Both the position numbers and the translations under genes were made by a program. From Bradyrhizobium erythrophlei (lineage in GTDB: Bacteria > Pseudomonadota > Alphaproteobacteria > Rhizobiales > Xanthobacteraceae), in the NCBI GenBank assembly GCA_900129675.1, contig FSRD01000002.1:1116001-1180000 (forward strand): 64,000 bases of DNA, written 5' to 3'. The notes beneath the pieces are model-generated. The model was not told the DNA's origin. It did not search any database and saw nothing but the letters and a program-made list of their open reading frames with translations. Numbering within the stretch: the stretch's first letter is position 1; each line of letters starts with the position of its first letter. Below, one piece after another: positions 52,275-61,125 of the stretch.

Positions 52275-52697
52275 ATGGTCCTGAAAAGCACTTTTGTCGT
52301 CGCGCTTTGTACCGGGCTTTTGGCTTTGAGCGGCCTGGCGATGGCTGATGACTACCGTCCCGATGAGTTCCTCGGCCTCGACCTCTCCAAGGCGGTATTG
52401 TCGCCGAAGCGTCTCGGCCCGGATACCGAATTCGCGCCGGTCCCGGTCGAAGCCAAGGCTGACCGCCGCGACGGAGCGCGCGGGGAACTGAGCGCCGATC
52501 CCAAGGTCGTCCGCACGACCAAGGTGACGAACGTCGAGCAACCGCGCCGCGCGGCGCGCGTCAAAGAACATTCGCGCGGCGCGGCCCGCGTCAAGCTTGC
52601 GAAGCGGCACGGCAATCCGCTCGATGCGCAGGCGCGCGATACGCGGATCCAGACCTGGCCGTGCAGGTCCGGCGGCATCTGCAACTGGCAGCGATGA
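52275..52697 (+). CDS. small secreted hypothetical protein, 140 aa
   Basis: Starts at 52275 after AGGAGG. Signal peptide KSTFVVALCTGLLALSGLAM, cleavage after AMA-D. The mature protein is basic and Arg/Lys-rich in its middle (QPRRAARVKEHSRGAARVKL) and ends QTWPCRSGGICNW, with two Cys that could form a disulfide. Proteins with this ending are seen in Bradyrhizobium. Function unknown; the basic region suggests envelope or nucleic-acid contact. Confidence 0.7.
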   Translation: MVLKSTFVVALCTGLLALSGLAMADDYRPDEFLGLDLSKAVLSPKRLGPDTEFAPVPVEAKADRRDGARGELSADPKVVRTTKVTNVEQPRRAARVKEHSRGAARVKLAKRHGNPLDAQARDTRIQTWPCRSGGICNWQR

Positions 52698-52771
52698 GGT
52701 TCTGCGCCTTCGCTGCGAGTCATCCATCTGTCGTAAAACCGTAAGTCAGGAGTCAAGTTGAGCGGGCATCT

Positions 52772-52790
52772 TTCGTCGTGATTCGACGAA
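52772..52790 (+). other. small hairpin upstream of the PhoD gene
   Basis: TTCGTCG-TGATT-CGACGAA, a 7-bp perfect stem that ends immediately before GGTGGCTCAATG, within or next to the ribosome-binding region of the phosphatase gene. It might modulate translation. No further support. Confidence 0.35.
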
Positions 52791-52799
52791 GGTGGCTCA

Positions 52800-54386
52800 A
52801 TGGCGATTGCGATACGCGCGAAGCTGGGACTGACGCGACGTCAGCTGTTGGTCCGTTCAGCGTCGACGGTCGCGCTGGCAGGATTGGGGGGAGTTGCAAA
52901 GCCTTATCTCAGCCGTGCGGCGGATCGTCCGGGCATCGGTTGCGGGATTCAATCCGGCGATGTCTCGGCGGAATCAGCCGTGATCTGGGCGCGGGCCGAC
53001 CGGCCGGCGCGGATGCAGGTGGAATGCTCGACCGTCGAAAGCTTTGCGAGCATCCTGCACACCGGCTCCGCCGATGCCTTGCCGGACAGCGACTTCACCG
53101 CAAAATTGCTGCTCGACGGCCTGCCGTCCGGGCAGGATATCTTTTATCGGGTGCGGTTTGAAAGCATCGACACGCGCGGCATCGCAGGCGAGACCCAGAC
53201 CGGGCATTTTCGCACCGCGCCTACCAAGCAAGGTTCGGTCTCGTTCGTCTGGTCCGGTGATACCCTGGGTCAGGGCTGGGGCATCGATCCCGCGCGCGGT
53301 GGCCTGCGGACGTATCGCACCATGCGCGACAACCGCCCGGACTTCTTCATTCATTCCGGCGATCACATCTATGCCGATTGTCCGGTACCGTCCGAGTTGA
53401 AGCTGCCGAACGGCGATCTCTGGCGCAACATCGTCACCGAAGAAAAATCCGTGGTCGCGCACAGCCTGGCGCAGTTTCGCGGCAACTACAAGTACAACTG
53501 GCTCGACGACAATTTGCGCGCCTTCCATGCCGAGGTGCCGATGCTGGCGCAATGGGACGACCATGAGGTGACCAACGACTGGTCGCCTGTCGGCTCTGCC
53601 GACGAGACCGGCTATGCCGAGGACGGCACCTCAAATCTCGTGGCGCGGGCCCGGCGCGCGTTTCACGAGTTCATGCCGATGCGCGCAATGCCCGAGCGGA
53701 ATGGCCGGGTCTACCGCAAGGTCGCCTATGGTCCGCTGCTCGATGTGTTCCTGATCGACATGCGCAGCTACCGCGATTCCACCTGGAACAAGCGCGACGA
53801 CAGAGGCGAAACGTTCATTCTCGGCCCGACGCAACTGGCCTGGCTGAAACGCGAACTCGCCGCCTCCGAGGCGACCTGGAAAGTGATTGCAGCCGACCTG
53901 CCGATCGGGCTGGTCAGCGAAGACGCCATCGCGCTCGGCGACGGCCCGCCGCAGCGGCGCGAATGCGAGATCGCCGATTTGCTGTCATTCATGCAGCGCG
54001 CCGGCATCCGCAACACGGTGTGGCTGACGGCCGACATGCATTATACGGCCGCGCATCATTACGATCCGAACTGCGCGGTGTTCCAGAATTTCGAGCCGTT
54101 CTGGGAATTCGTCTCAGGTCCCTTGCATGCCGGAACCTGGGCGCCCGGCGAGCTCGACAACACGTTTGGCCCGAAGGCGATGTTCCAGAAGGGCTGCACG
54201 GCCGAGCAGGGCGAGAATCTCGCGCCCTGTTTCGGGCTGCAGTTCTTCGGCCGCGTCGACATCGACGGCGAGAGCGAAGTCATGACCGTGACCCTGAAGG
54301 ATGTCGACAACCGCGACCTATGGTCGGTCGATATCGAGCCGCGGCCGGACGCGCGGCCCGGTCAGATGGTGGCGCAGCATATCTGA
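52800..54386 (+). CDS. phoD: Tat-exported PhoD-family alkaline phosphatase
   Basis: A 528-residue periplasmic phosphatase/phosphodiesterase. The N terminus LTRRQLLVRSASTVALAGLG is a twin-arginine signal, ending near AADRPG. An N-terminal beta domain is followed by the metal-dependent core: SFVWSGDTLGQGWGID, FFIHSGDHIYADC, LAQWDDHEVTNDW and the downstream DMRSYRDS and TADMHY, with Asp, Asn and His metal ligands. PhoD enzymes use Fe3+/Ca2+ and are typically phosphate-starvation induced; no Pho box is evident upstream. GAAGG precedes the ATG. Confidence 0.9.
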   Translation: MAIAIRAKLGLTRRQLLVRSASTVALAGLGGVAKPYLSRAADRPGIGCGIQSGDVSAESAVIWARADRPARMQVECSTVESFASILHTGSADALPDSDFTAKLLLDGLPSGQDIFYRVRFESIDTRGIAGETQTGHFRTAPTKQGSVSFVWSGDTLGQGWGIDPARGGLRTYRTMRDNRPDFFIHSGDHIYADCPVPSELKLPNGDLWRNIVTEEKSVVAHSLAQFRGNYKYNWLDDNLRAFHAEVPMLAQWDDHEVTNDWSPVGSADETGYAEDGTSNLVARARRAFHEFMPMRAMPERNGRVYRKVAYGPLLDVFLIDMRSYRDSTWNKRDDRGETFILGPTQLAWLKRELAASEATWKVIAADLPIGLVSEDAIALGDGPPQRRECEIADLLSFMQRAGIRNTVWLTADMHYTAAHHYDPNCAVFQNFEPFWEFVSGPLHAGTWAPGELDNTFGPKAMFQKGCTAEQGENLAPCFGLQFFGRVDIDGESEVMTVTLKDVDNRDLWSVDIEPRPDARPGQMVAQHI

Positions 54387-54493
54387 TCTGAGCCGTTGCG
54401 CGTTACTTTGTTTTTTGAGGCGTTTTCTTGACGCGAAACGGCATCCACCCCGGATCACGTCCGAGGCAGGCTTCGCTTGAAAACGCTATGGGT

Positions 54494-54667
54494 TCAGGGC
54501 GTCACCAGCCAGTAGCCACCCACGACCAGCAGCGTGGACAGCAACAGCAGCGTGCCGGCCACGCCGAGAATGATGGCCGGCAATTCATGCGATTCCAACC
54601 ACTCTCGCATCGCCCTGACCATCGCTATGCTGACCTTATCTTGATTTGCACGCCGCCTTGCCGGCAT
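54494..54667 (-). CDS. small single-pass membrane protein, 57 aa
   Basis: A short protein ending in one long hydrophobic helix (LPAIILGVAGTLLLLSTLLV followed by VGGYWLVTP) after an amphipathic, charged N-terminal part (MVRAMREWLESHE). ATG starts at 54667 or 54622 are both possible. It lies between the phosphatase and the aldo/keto reductase on the opposite strand. Function unknown. Confidence 0.5.
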   Translation of the reverse strand: MPARRRANQDKVSIAMVRAMREWLESHELPAIILGVAGTLLLLSTLLVVGGYWLVTP

Positions 54668-54762
54668 TCTATCCAATAGCGGCTTGTCCCCCTCAATGAA
54701 ATACCCCGTTCAGGCGGCGTTCGCTGCGCATGCGGGTGTTTTGACGTCTTTTGGAGTAACCC

Positions 54763-55581
54763 ATGGAACATCTGCAAACCCAGGGCATCAGCCTGCCCAG
54801 GCTCGGGCTCGGCACCTTTCGCATGCAGGGCGATGCCTGCCGCGCCGCGGTCGAGAGCGCGCTGGGGCTCGGCTACCGGCATATCGACACCGCCGAGATG
54901 TACGGCAACGAGGAGGCGGTTGGGGCTGCGATCGCAGCCTCCGGCGTCGCCCGCAAGGATTTGCATGTCACGACAAAGGTCTGGAACGAGAATCTGGCGC
55001 CGGAAGCGATCCGCCACGCGTTCGACGCCTCCTTGAAAAAGCTTGGGCTCGATCAGGTCGATCTCTATCTCGTGCATTGGCCGGCGAAGAACATGAACCT
55101 GCCCGCGATGTTCGAGACCCTGATGAAGCTCAAGCAGGAGGGCCGCACCCGCGCCATCGGCGTCGCCAATTTCAACATCGCGCTGTTGAAGACGGTCGTC
55201 GAGGACATCAAGGCGCCGATCGCGTGCAACCAGGTCGAATATCACGTGATGCTCGACCAGACGCCGCTGCGGAAATATCTCGCCGCCAAATCGATCCCGC
55301 TGGTGGCCTATTGCCCGCTGGCGCAGGGCCGCGTGGCCGACGACGAGGGGCTGGCCGCGATCGGCGCTAAGCACAATGCCAGCGCCGCGCAGGTGGCGCT
55401 GAAATGGCTGCTCGACCAGGATGGCACAGCCGCGATCCCCAAGGCGTCGCGGCCTGAGAGCCAGCAGGCCAACCTCGATGCGCTGAAGGTGAAACTCGAT
55501 GACGCGGATCGCAAGGCTATTGCGGGGTTGCCGAAGGGCAATCGCTGTGTAAATCCGGGCTTCGCGCCGGCGTGGGATTGA
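54763..55581 (+). CDS. aldo/keto reductase (2,5-diketogluconate reductase-like)
   Basis: A 272-residue NADPH-dependent aldo/keto reductase. It has LPRLGLGTFRMQGDACRAAV, GYRHIDTAEMYGNEEAVG with catalytic Asp and Tyr, a Lys in HVTTKVWNENL, the catalytic His in LYLVHWP, and the C-terminal cofactor loop AIPKASRPESQQANLDA. It matches DkgA/DkgB-type enzymes that reduce aldehydes or ketones such as methylglyoxal. GGAG precedes the ATG at 54763. Confidence 0.9.
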   Translation: MEHLQTQGISLPRLGLGTFRMQGDACRAAVESALGLGYRHIDTAEMYGNEEAVGAAIAASGVARKDLHVTTKVWNENLAPEAIRHAFDASLKKLGLDQVDLYLVHWPAKNMNLPAMFETLMKLKQEGRTRAIGVANFNIALLKTVVEDIKAPIACNQVEYHVMLDQTPLRKYLAAKSIPLVAYCPLAQGRVADDEGLAAIGAKHNASAAQVALKWLLDQDGTAAIPKASRPESQQANLDALKVKLDDADRKAIAGLPKGNRCVNPGFAPAWD

Positions 55582-55680
55582 GGGCGATTCCTTCTTTTTC
55601 CGCCCGCCGAAATTCAGGTTTTAGCTACACACCGGCTGTGGTTCCGTCCATACTGGGCCACATCCAAGGGAGGTCAAGAA

Positions 55681-56853
55681 ATGCGTGAAGCCGTTATCGT
55701 TTCCTATGCACGTACCGGACTGGCGAAGTCCGGCCGCGGCGGGTTCAACATCACCCCGCCGATGTCGATGGCGGCCCACGCCATCAAGCACGCCGTCGAG
55801 CGCGCCGGCGTCGACAAGGACTATGTCGAGGACTGCTATCTCGGCAATTGCGCGCATGGCGCGCCCAATATCGGCCGTCAGGCCGCGCTGCTCGCCGGCA
55901 TGCCGAAATCCACCGCCGGCGTCTCGGTGAACCGTTTCTGTTCCTCGGGCCTGCAGACCATTGCGATGGCTGCCAACTCGATCCGCTCGGACGGCGCCGA
56001 ATGCATCGTGGCCGGCGGCGTCGAAAGCATCTCGATCCCCGGCGGCGGTTCGCCGAAGGAATCGATCGATCCGGATCTGCTGAAAGCGGCGCCCGACATC
56101 TTCATGGCGATGATCGACACCGCCGATATCGTCGCCGAGCGTTACAAGCTCAGCCGCGAATACCAGGACGAGTACTCGCTGGAATCGCAGCGCCGCATGG
56201 CCGCCGCCCAGCAGGCCAACAAGTTCAAGGACGAAATCGTCCCGATGAAGACCAGGATGAAGGTGGTCGACAAGGCGACGAAGGCGGAAAGCATCGTCGA
56301 TTACGTCGTCGACAAGGACGAGTGCAACCGGCCGGACACCACGATGCAAGGCCTGGCAAAACTCGAGCCGGTGAAGGGCCCCGGCAAGTTCGTCACCGCC
56401 GGCAACGCCAGCCAGTTGTCTGACGGCGCGGCCGCCGTCGTGCTGATAGAAGCCAAGGACGCGGAAAAGCGCGGCCTCAATCCGCTCGGCCGCTTCGTCG
56501 CCTGGGCGGCGGCGGGCTGCGAGCCGGACGAGATGGGCATCGGCCCGATCTACGCCGTGCCGAAGCTGCTGAAGCGCCACGGCCTCAAGGTCGACGATAT
56601 CGATCTCTGGGAGCTCAATGAGGCCTTCGCCAGCCAGTGCCTCTATTCGCGTGACCAGCTCGGCATCGATCCCGAGAAGTACAACGTCAATGGCGGCTCG
56701 ATCGCGATCGGTCATCCCTTCGGCATGACCGGCGCACGGCTCACCGGCCACATTCTGCAAGAGGGCCGTCGGCGCAAGGCCAAGTGGGGCGTCGTCACCA
56801 TGTGCATCGGTGGCGGTCAGGGCGGCGCAGGGCTGTTCGAAATCTACAGCTGA
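55681..56853 (+). CDS. acetyl-CoA C-acyltransferase (thiolase)
   Basis: A 390-residue thiolase. The acyl-accepting Cys is in VSVNRFCSSGLQTIAMAANS, and the thiolase signatures NVNGGSIAIGHPFGMTGARL and MCIGGGQGGAGLFE are complete, giving the second Cys and the His/Asn set. Full family length. It would catalyse the last thiolytic step of beta-oxidation or of aromatic degradation. AGGGAGG precedes the ATG. A strong hairpin terminator follows. Confidence 0.95.
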   Translation: MREAVIVSYARTGLAKSGRGGFNITPPMSMAAHAIKHAVERAGVDKDYVEDCYLGNCAHGAPNIGRQAALLAGMPKSTAGVSVNRFCSSGLQTIAMAANSIRSDGAECIVAGGVESISIPGGGSPKESIDPDLLKAAPDIFMAMIDTADIVAERYKLSREYQDEYSLESQRRMAAAQQANKFKDEIVPMKTRMKVVDKATKAESIVDYVVDKDECNRPDTTMQGLAKLEPVKGPGKFVTAGNASQLSDGAAAVVLIEAKDAEKRGLNPLGRFVAWAAAGCEPDEMGIGPIYAVPKLLKRHGLKVDDIDLWELNEAFASQCLYSRDQLGIDPEKYNVNGGSIAIGHPFGMTGARLTGHILQEGRRRKAKWGVVTMCIGGGQGGAGLFEIYS

Positions 56854-56875
56854 GACGCTTTAGTCGTTCGCAAAG

Positions 56876-56901
56876 AAAATGGCCCCGCGAGGGGCCATTT
56901 T
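56876..56901 (+). terminator. intrinsic terminator after the thiolase gene
   Basis: AAAATGGCCCC-GCGA-GGGGCCATTTT: an 11-bp perfect stem with A and T tracts at its two feet, 23 bp after the stop codon. The symmetric A/T flanks allow termination on both strands, ending also the convergent minus-strand gene. Confidence 0.85.
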
Positions 56902-56920
56902 CCGTTCAGGCGTGTCGGTC

Positions 56921-57139
56921 TCAGTAGTCGCGATGCCGCTTGATGACCGTGACCCGGTCATGATCATGATGCCAGCCGCGATGCCAGCCGTTGTCGCGGT
57001 GCTCGCGAAATTCAGCACGCGCGCCGTAGCCGTGATGATAGCCGCCGCGCTTCACCACGACGGTCTCGGCGCTTGCAATCGACGGCGCCGCAATGGCGAT
57101 CGCGCCAAGCGCGGCTAAAACATATCCAAACTTCTTCAT
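56921..57139 (-). CDS. small His/Arg-rich secreted protein, 72 aa
   Basis: Starts MKKFGYVLAALGAIAIAAPS at 57139 after GAGGAGAAC. The signal peptide is cleaved after ASA. The mature part is only about 48 residues, very rich in His, Arg, Gly and Tyr (YHHGYGARAEFREHRDNGWH), ending DHDRVTVIKRHRDY. Such short proteins are common in Bradyrhizobium; the His clusters could bind metal, which is speculative. Confidence 0.72.
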   Translation of the reverse strand: MKKFGYVLAALGAIAIAAPSIASAETVVVKRGGYHHGYGARAEFREHRDNGWHRGWHHDHDRVTVIKRHRDY

Positions 57140-57504
57140 GCTGTTCTCCTCAGTTGAGCTGATTAAACTTCTCATCGATGCGAACGTTCCTCGGGAACCC
57201 GAAGAGAATTCTGAACAGATGTTCAGCAACGTTCGGCATTATCCTCGTGATCCTGAGAGCCCGATTCAGCAAGCGATCATCAAACTCTCTGTTCGTCATG
57301 CCCGGCCTTGTGCCGGGCATCCACGTTCTTTGTGTTGCCGGGAAGCAAGGACGTGGATGGCCGGGACAAGCCCGGCCATGACGGAAAGCGCCAATCGATG
57401 ATCGCCTGATACACCATCTCGTCGATCTTCCGCCGGCAGCTTGCGCAAAGTCGGTCCCCGGCGCATCATCCGTGTATAAAAATCAAATCAGGGGGAGCGC
57501 TGCC
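57140..57504. other. intergenic region containing a long inverted repeat
   Basis: 365 bp between two divergent genes. Most of the centre is taken by the inverted repeat at 57294-57383; the rest should hold the two promoters. No additional gene is seen. Confidence 0.5.
57294..57383. repeat. inverted repeat with CGTCATG...CATGACG ends
   Basis: The left arm CGTCATGCCCGGCCTTGTGC and the right arm ending GACAAGCCCGGCCATGACG pair imperfectly, with inner arms ATCCACGT and ACGTGGAT. This is the well-known style of dispersed repeats in Bradyrhizobium-type chromosomes. No transposase is associated. Confidence 0.75.
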
Positions 57505-58785
57505 ATGACCGGGTTTTCACGCCGTCATTTTCTGAGCCTGACGGGATCGGCCGCGGCCGCCGCACTCTCCGGAGGCGCTAACGCCGCGATGGGTCCGAAC
57601 GACAAGTTCGATCTCGTGATCAAGGGCGGTGACGTGCTCGATCCCAGCCAGTCGCTGCGCGGAAAGCGCGACATCGGCATTCGCTGGGGCGTGATCGAGG
57701 CGATCGAGAACGAGATCCCGGCCGCCCGCGCCTCGAAGACCATCGATGCCTCGGGCAAGCTCGTGACGCCGGGCCTGATCGACCTGCATTGCCACGTCTA
57801 TCCCTATGGCTCCGCGATCGGCATTCCCGCCGACGAACTGGTGCAGTTTCAGGGCACCACCACGGTGGTGTCGGCCGGCGATGCCGGCGTCAACAATCTG
57901 GCGGCGCTGCGCCGTTTCATTGTCGCGCAGACGCGGGCACGGATGTTCGCTTTCCTTCACATTGCCAATAACGGCCTGTCGGCTTTCCCCGTGGCCGAGC
58001 TCTACAATATCGACAACGCGCAGGTCGAAGCCTGCGCCATGGCGCTGGCGGAAAACCCGGATTTCCTGATCGGCGTCAAGGTCCGGATGTCGGAGAACGT
58101 GATCTACAAGCACGGGCTCGAGCCGTTGAAGCGCGGTATCCAGGCCTGCGAGATGTGCGGCTGGCCGGCCAAAATGATGGTGCATATCGGCGGCGTCGAG
58201 ACCGGGGCGCTGATGTCGGATATCCTCAACCTGTTGCGGCCGGGCGACGTCCTCACCCACGCCTATTCCGGCGCGCCCAATAACGCGGGCGCCTTCACCA
58301 ACATCGTGCAGGACGGCAGGCTGTTGCCGGCGGCGCTGGCCGCCAAGCAGCGCGGCGTGATCTTCGATGTCGGCCATGGCGGCGGCAGTTTCGATTTCAC
58401 GGTGGCGGAAGTCGCGATCCCCGGTGGCTGCACGCCGGACACGATCTCGTCCGACATCCACGTGTTCTCCGGTAATTCGCCCAGCATGCCCTATCTGCCC
58501 AACGTGATGAGCAAGTTCATGGCGATGGGTTTTACGCTGGAGCAGGTGGTGGCGATGGCAACCTCGGCACCCGCCAAAATCATAAACCGCGCGCCGAAGA
58601 TCGGTACCCTGCAGTTGGGAGCACCTGGCGATGTCGCAATTCTGGATGTGGTGGAGGGGCCGGTCACCTTCGTCGACACCCGCAACAACAAGCGCGACGG
58701 CAAGGTGCTGTTGAAGCCGGTGCAGACCGTGATCAACGGCGTGCCGTTCGGCCGGCCCTATCAATCACCGTTCGCGGTGCGGTAG
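57505..58785 (+). CDS. Tat-exported amidohydrolase/deacetylase-family metallohydrolase
   Basis: A 426-residue cyclic-amidohydrolase-fold enzyme. The N terminus FSRRHFLSLTGSAAAAALSG is a Tat-like signal. The metal-binding HxH is in GLIDLHCHVYPYG, the carbamylated Lys probably in LIGVKVRMSE, His in MMVHIGG and in LTHAYSG, and the Asp in ISSDIHVFSG. The layout is that of the EF_0837/AHA_3915 amidohydrolase/deacetylase family (dihydroorotase-like but different substrates). Export is unusual for this fold. GGGGGAG precedes the ATG at 57505. Confidence 0.82.
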   Translation: MTGFSRRHFLSLTGSAAAAALSGGANAAMGPNDKFDLVIKGGDVLDPSQSLRGKRDIGIRWGVIEAIENEIPAARASKTIDASGKLVTPGLIDLHCHVYPYGSAIGIPADELVQFQGTTTVVSAGDAGVNNLAALRRFIVAQTRARMFAFLHIANNGLSAFPVAELYNIDNAQVEACAMALAENPDFLIGVKVRMSENVIYKHGLEPLKRGIQACEMCGWPAKMMVHIGGVETGALMSDILNLLRPGDVLTHAYSGAPNNAGAFTNIVQDGRLLPAALAAKQRGVIFDVGHGGGSFDFTVAEVAIPGGCTPDTISSDIHVFSGNSPSMPYLPNVMSKFMAMGFTLEQVVAMATSAPAKIINRAPKIGTLQLGAPGDVAILDVVEGPVTFVDTRNNKRDGKVLLKPVQTVINGVPFGRPYQSPFAVR

Positions 58786-58885
58786 GTGGCGCTTCGATCG
58801 CGCCGGCCATCAAACAGCCGGCATGAAGCGGGAGATACCATGCGAACGCGCGTGAATCTGAATCTGGTAAGGTCAACGTCGGGTT

Positions 58886-59788
58886 TCACGTCGGCGGATG
58901 ATTTGATCCGCCGGCCATTCGTCGCTGCGCGCCGATATCGCCGATGATGTCGGCAATGACCGCACCCATCACCAGCGCGCCGCCGACGAAGACGCGGAGT
59001 GCGGGGACCTCGGCAAACGCCAGCCATACCCAAAACGGCATTAGCGGGGTTTCCAGCGTGCCGATCAGCGTCGCCTGTCCGGACGGCAGCCGGCGTGAGC
59101 CCAGGATGAACAGCGTCAGCCCCAGCGCGACCTGAAAGAATCCGAACATCGCCAGCACGAACAGGTTGTTTCCCGTTACGCCCGCGACGGAATGGGCGAA
59201 GGGAATGCTGACGACGCTGCCGAGGAAGTTCGACAATGCCGCCGCGGCCACCATCGGCGTGTGCTTGTGCGTCCGGATGGTGACGGTCATCGCTGCGATC
59301 GCTGTCGTCATGAGGCAGGCCAGGGCGATCCCGAGCAAATCGGAACTGGCGCTTGTATTGCCGACGATGAGGGCGACGCCGCAGAGCGCCACGAGGCTGG
59401 CCAGCATGGTTTGCCAGCGCGCAGCCTCCCGCAACCATATCGAGGCGAATGCCGCGGCGACGAAGGGGCCTGTTGCGATAATGATCGCGACATTCGATAC
59501 GCTGGTGAGCTGCGGGGCCGGAATGAAGCACACCATGCCCAGCGTCGACAGCGAGGCGACCAGCCAGCCGCCCTTTCCCATCCGAACCAGATCCCGCAAG
59601 CCGGCGCGGCCCTGCGTCAGCACCAGGACGGCCGCGATCAGGCCGCCGCCGAACAGCCCGCGCCAGAACAGGATCGTCCAGGAGTCGAGCGGAAGCAGTT
59701 TGGTGAAGAACGGCGCCGTGCTCCATGCCACGGCCGCGGCGACGACGAGGATGATGCCCGTGCGGCGTTGCGAAGCGGTTTCCGTCAT
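58886..59788 (-). CDS. EamA/DMT-family transporter
   Basis: A 300-residue inner-membrane protein with ten predicted helices in two EamA repeats: the first begins VVAAAVAWSTAPFFTKLL, the second with DLLGIALACLMTTAIAAMTV. GTLETPLMPFWVWLAFAE is the typical second-repeat pattern of DMT exporters. The substrate is unknown. The ATG at 59788 was preferred to a GTG at 59797. It lies 33 bp downstream of the aminotransferase gene on the same strand, possibly a metabolite exporter for that pathway. Confidence 0.87.
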   Translation of the reverse strand: MTETASQRRTGIILVVAAAVAWSTAPFFTKLLPLDSWTILFWRGLFGGGLIAAVLVLTQGRAGLRDLVRMGKGGWLVASLSTLGMVCFIPAPQLTSVSNVAIIIATGPFVAAAFASIWLREAARWQTMLASLVALCGVALIVGNTSASSDLLGIALACLMTTAIAAMTVTIRTHKHTPMVAAAALSNFLGSVVSIPFAHSVAGVTGNNLFVLAMFGFFQVALGLTLFILGSRRLPSGQATLIGTLETPLMPFWVWLAFAEVPALRVFVGGALVMGAVIADIIGDIGAQRRMAGGSNHPPT

Positions 59789-59821
59789 CAGGGACACCGG
59801 TCTGACGAGCCGCCTGATCGT

Positions 59822-61072
59822 TCAGGCCCGAGCCTGCTTCTCGACATTCGCGCTTCGCGCCGGCACGCCGAACTCCCTGCGGCACACCTCGGCCAGCGCG
59901 GCGACTCCCTCGCGGATTTGCTGATGCGAGGGGCTGGCAAAACACAGCCGCAGCCGGCTGCCGGCATGGGCCTTGTTGGTCGACCATTCCGGCCCCGGAT
60001 TGATGGCGACGCCGGCGGCGAGCGCCGCCTGATAGAGTTTTAGCGTATCGACATTGTCTGGAAGCTTCACCCACAGGAAGATGCCGCCCGCGGGCACCTC
60101 GAACTCGGCCGAGGTGCCGAACTGTTCATTCAGCGCCTCCATCAGCGTGTCGAGTTTGGCGCGCAGGCCGCGTGTCAGTTTCGGCACATGGGTCGCAAAG
60201 TGCGGCGCGCAATATTCCGCCAGCACCATCTGCTCCAGCGCGCCACTTCCGGCGTCGGTCTTCAGCGCGAGCATCCGCGACATCATTTCCCAGGGCGCCA
60301 CGATGAAACCGACCCGCAGCGCCGGTGCGATCGATTTGGAGAACGAGCCGATATGGATGACGCTGTTGTTCCTGGCCATGGCGTAGATCGCCGGCGGGCG
60401 CTGGCCGTTCCAGATCAGGTCGGCGTAGCAATCGTCTTCTAAGATCGGCACGCCGTATTGTTGCGACAGCCTCAGCATTTCCGCGCGCCGCGTCTCCGGC
60501 AGGATGCTGCCGGTCGGGTTCTGCACGGTCGGGATGGTGTAGATGTATTTTGGTGTGATGCCGCGGCTTTTGTGATCGGCCAGTGCTGCCGCCAGCGCAT
60601 CCATCCGCATGCCCTGATCGTCGAGGGGAATGCCGACCGCGTTGACGCCAAGCCGCGTCAGCCGGTTGAGCGAACCCTGATAGGTCTCCTGTTCGATCAG
60701 CACGGTATCGCCGCGCGCCAGCAGCGTCTGGTTGACGAGGTCGAGCGCCTGCAGCGAGCCCGAGACGATCAGGATGTCGTCGGCGCTGCAGTCGATAGCG
60801 GCATCGCGCTTGAGTTTTTTGGTCAGGAATTCGCGCAAGGGAAGATAGCCCTGCGGACCGTGGGCGAGGTTGTAGGTCGCGAGGGCCCTGCCTTCGCGCC
60901 TGAGCACGGCAGTGACTGCGTCGACCAGCCCGTCGACCGGAACCTGATCGGGGTCGTTGTTGCCGCCGACAAAGCTGTACTTTGCCAGTCCAGTCCATCG
61001 CGCCGCGGGCGCGGGCAATCCCGCCGGGAGCAGGGGCGCGAAATCGAAACGTGCGGCGGTAGACATGGACAT
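59822..61072 (-). CDS. PLP-dependent aminotransferase (class I/II, LysN-like)
   Basis: A 416-residue fold-type I aminotransferase. ILIVSGSLQALDLVNQTLLA binds the PLP ring, PTVQNPTGSILPE follows, ILEDDCYADL carries the Asp that contacts the pyridine N, SFSKSIAPALRVG holds the Schiff-base Lys, and the terminal LRLCFAS carries the carboxylate-binding Arg. It resembles 2-aminoadipate/branched-substrate aminotransferases of the MocR-domain group but has no DNA-binding domain. The amino donor is not predictable. The start at 61072 (MSMSTAA) has an alternative at 61066. Confidence 0.9.
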   Translation of the reverse strand: MSMSTAARFDFAPLLPAGLPAPAARWTGLAKYSFVGGNNDPDQVPVDGLVDAVTAVLRREGRALATYNLAHGPQGYLPLREFLTKKLKRDAAIDCSADDILIVSGSLQALDLVNQTLLARGDTVLIEQETYQGSLNRLTRLGVNAVGIPLDDQGMRMDALAAALADHKSRGITPKYIYTIPTVQNPTGSILPETRRAEMLRLSQQYGVPILEDDCYADLIWNGQRPPAIYAMARNNSVIHIGSFSKSIAPALRVGFIVAPWEMMSRMLALKTDAGSGALEQMVLAEYCAPHFATHVPKLTRGLRAKLDTLMEALNEQFGTSAEFEVPAGGIFLWVKLPDNVDTLKLYQAALAAGVAINPGPEWSTNKAHAGSRLRLCFASPSHQQIREGVAALAEVCRREFGVPARSANVEKQARA

Positions 61073-61125
61073 TCACTCCCGTTTTGTTTTCGTTGAGAAA
61101 GCGGTCTGCGCCGCTTTCTTGCAGT

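Noticed and set aside
55621..56760. Minus-strand ORF of 379 codons
   Set aside because: Antisense shadow of the thiolase gene, whose signatures are complete on the plus strand.
57517..58764. Minus-strand ORF of 415 codons
   Set aside because: Antisense shadow of the amidohydrolase gene, without recognisable motifs.
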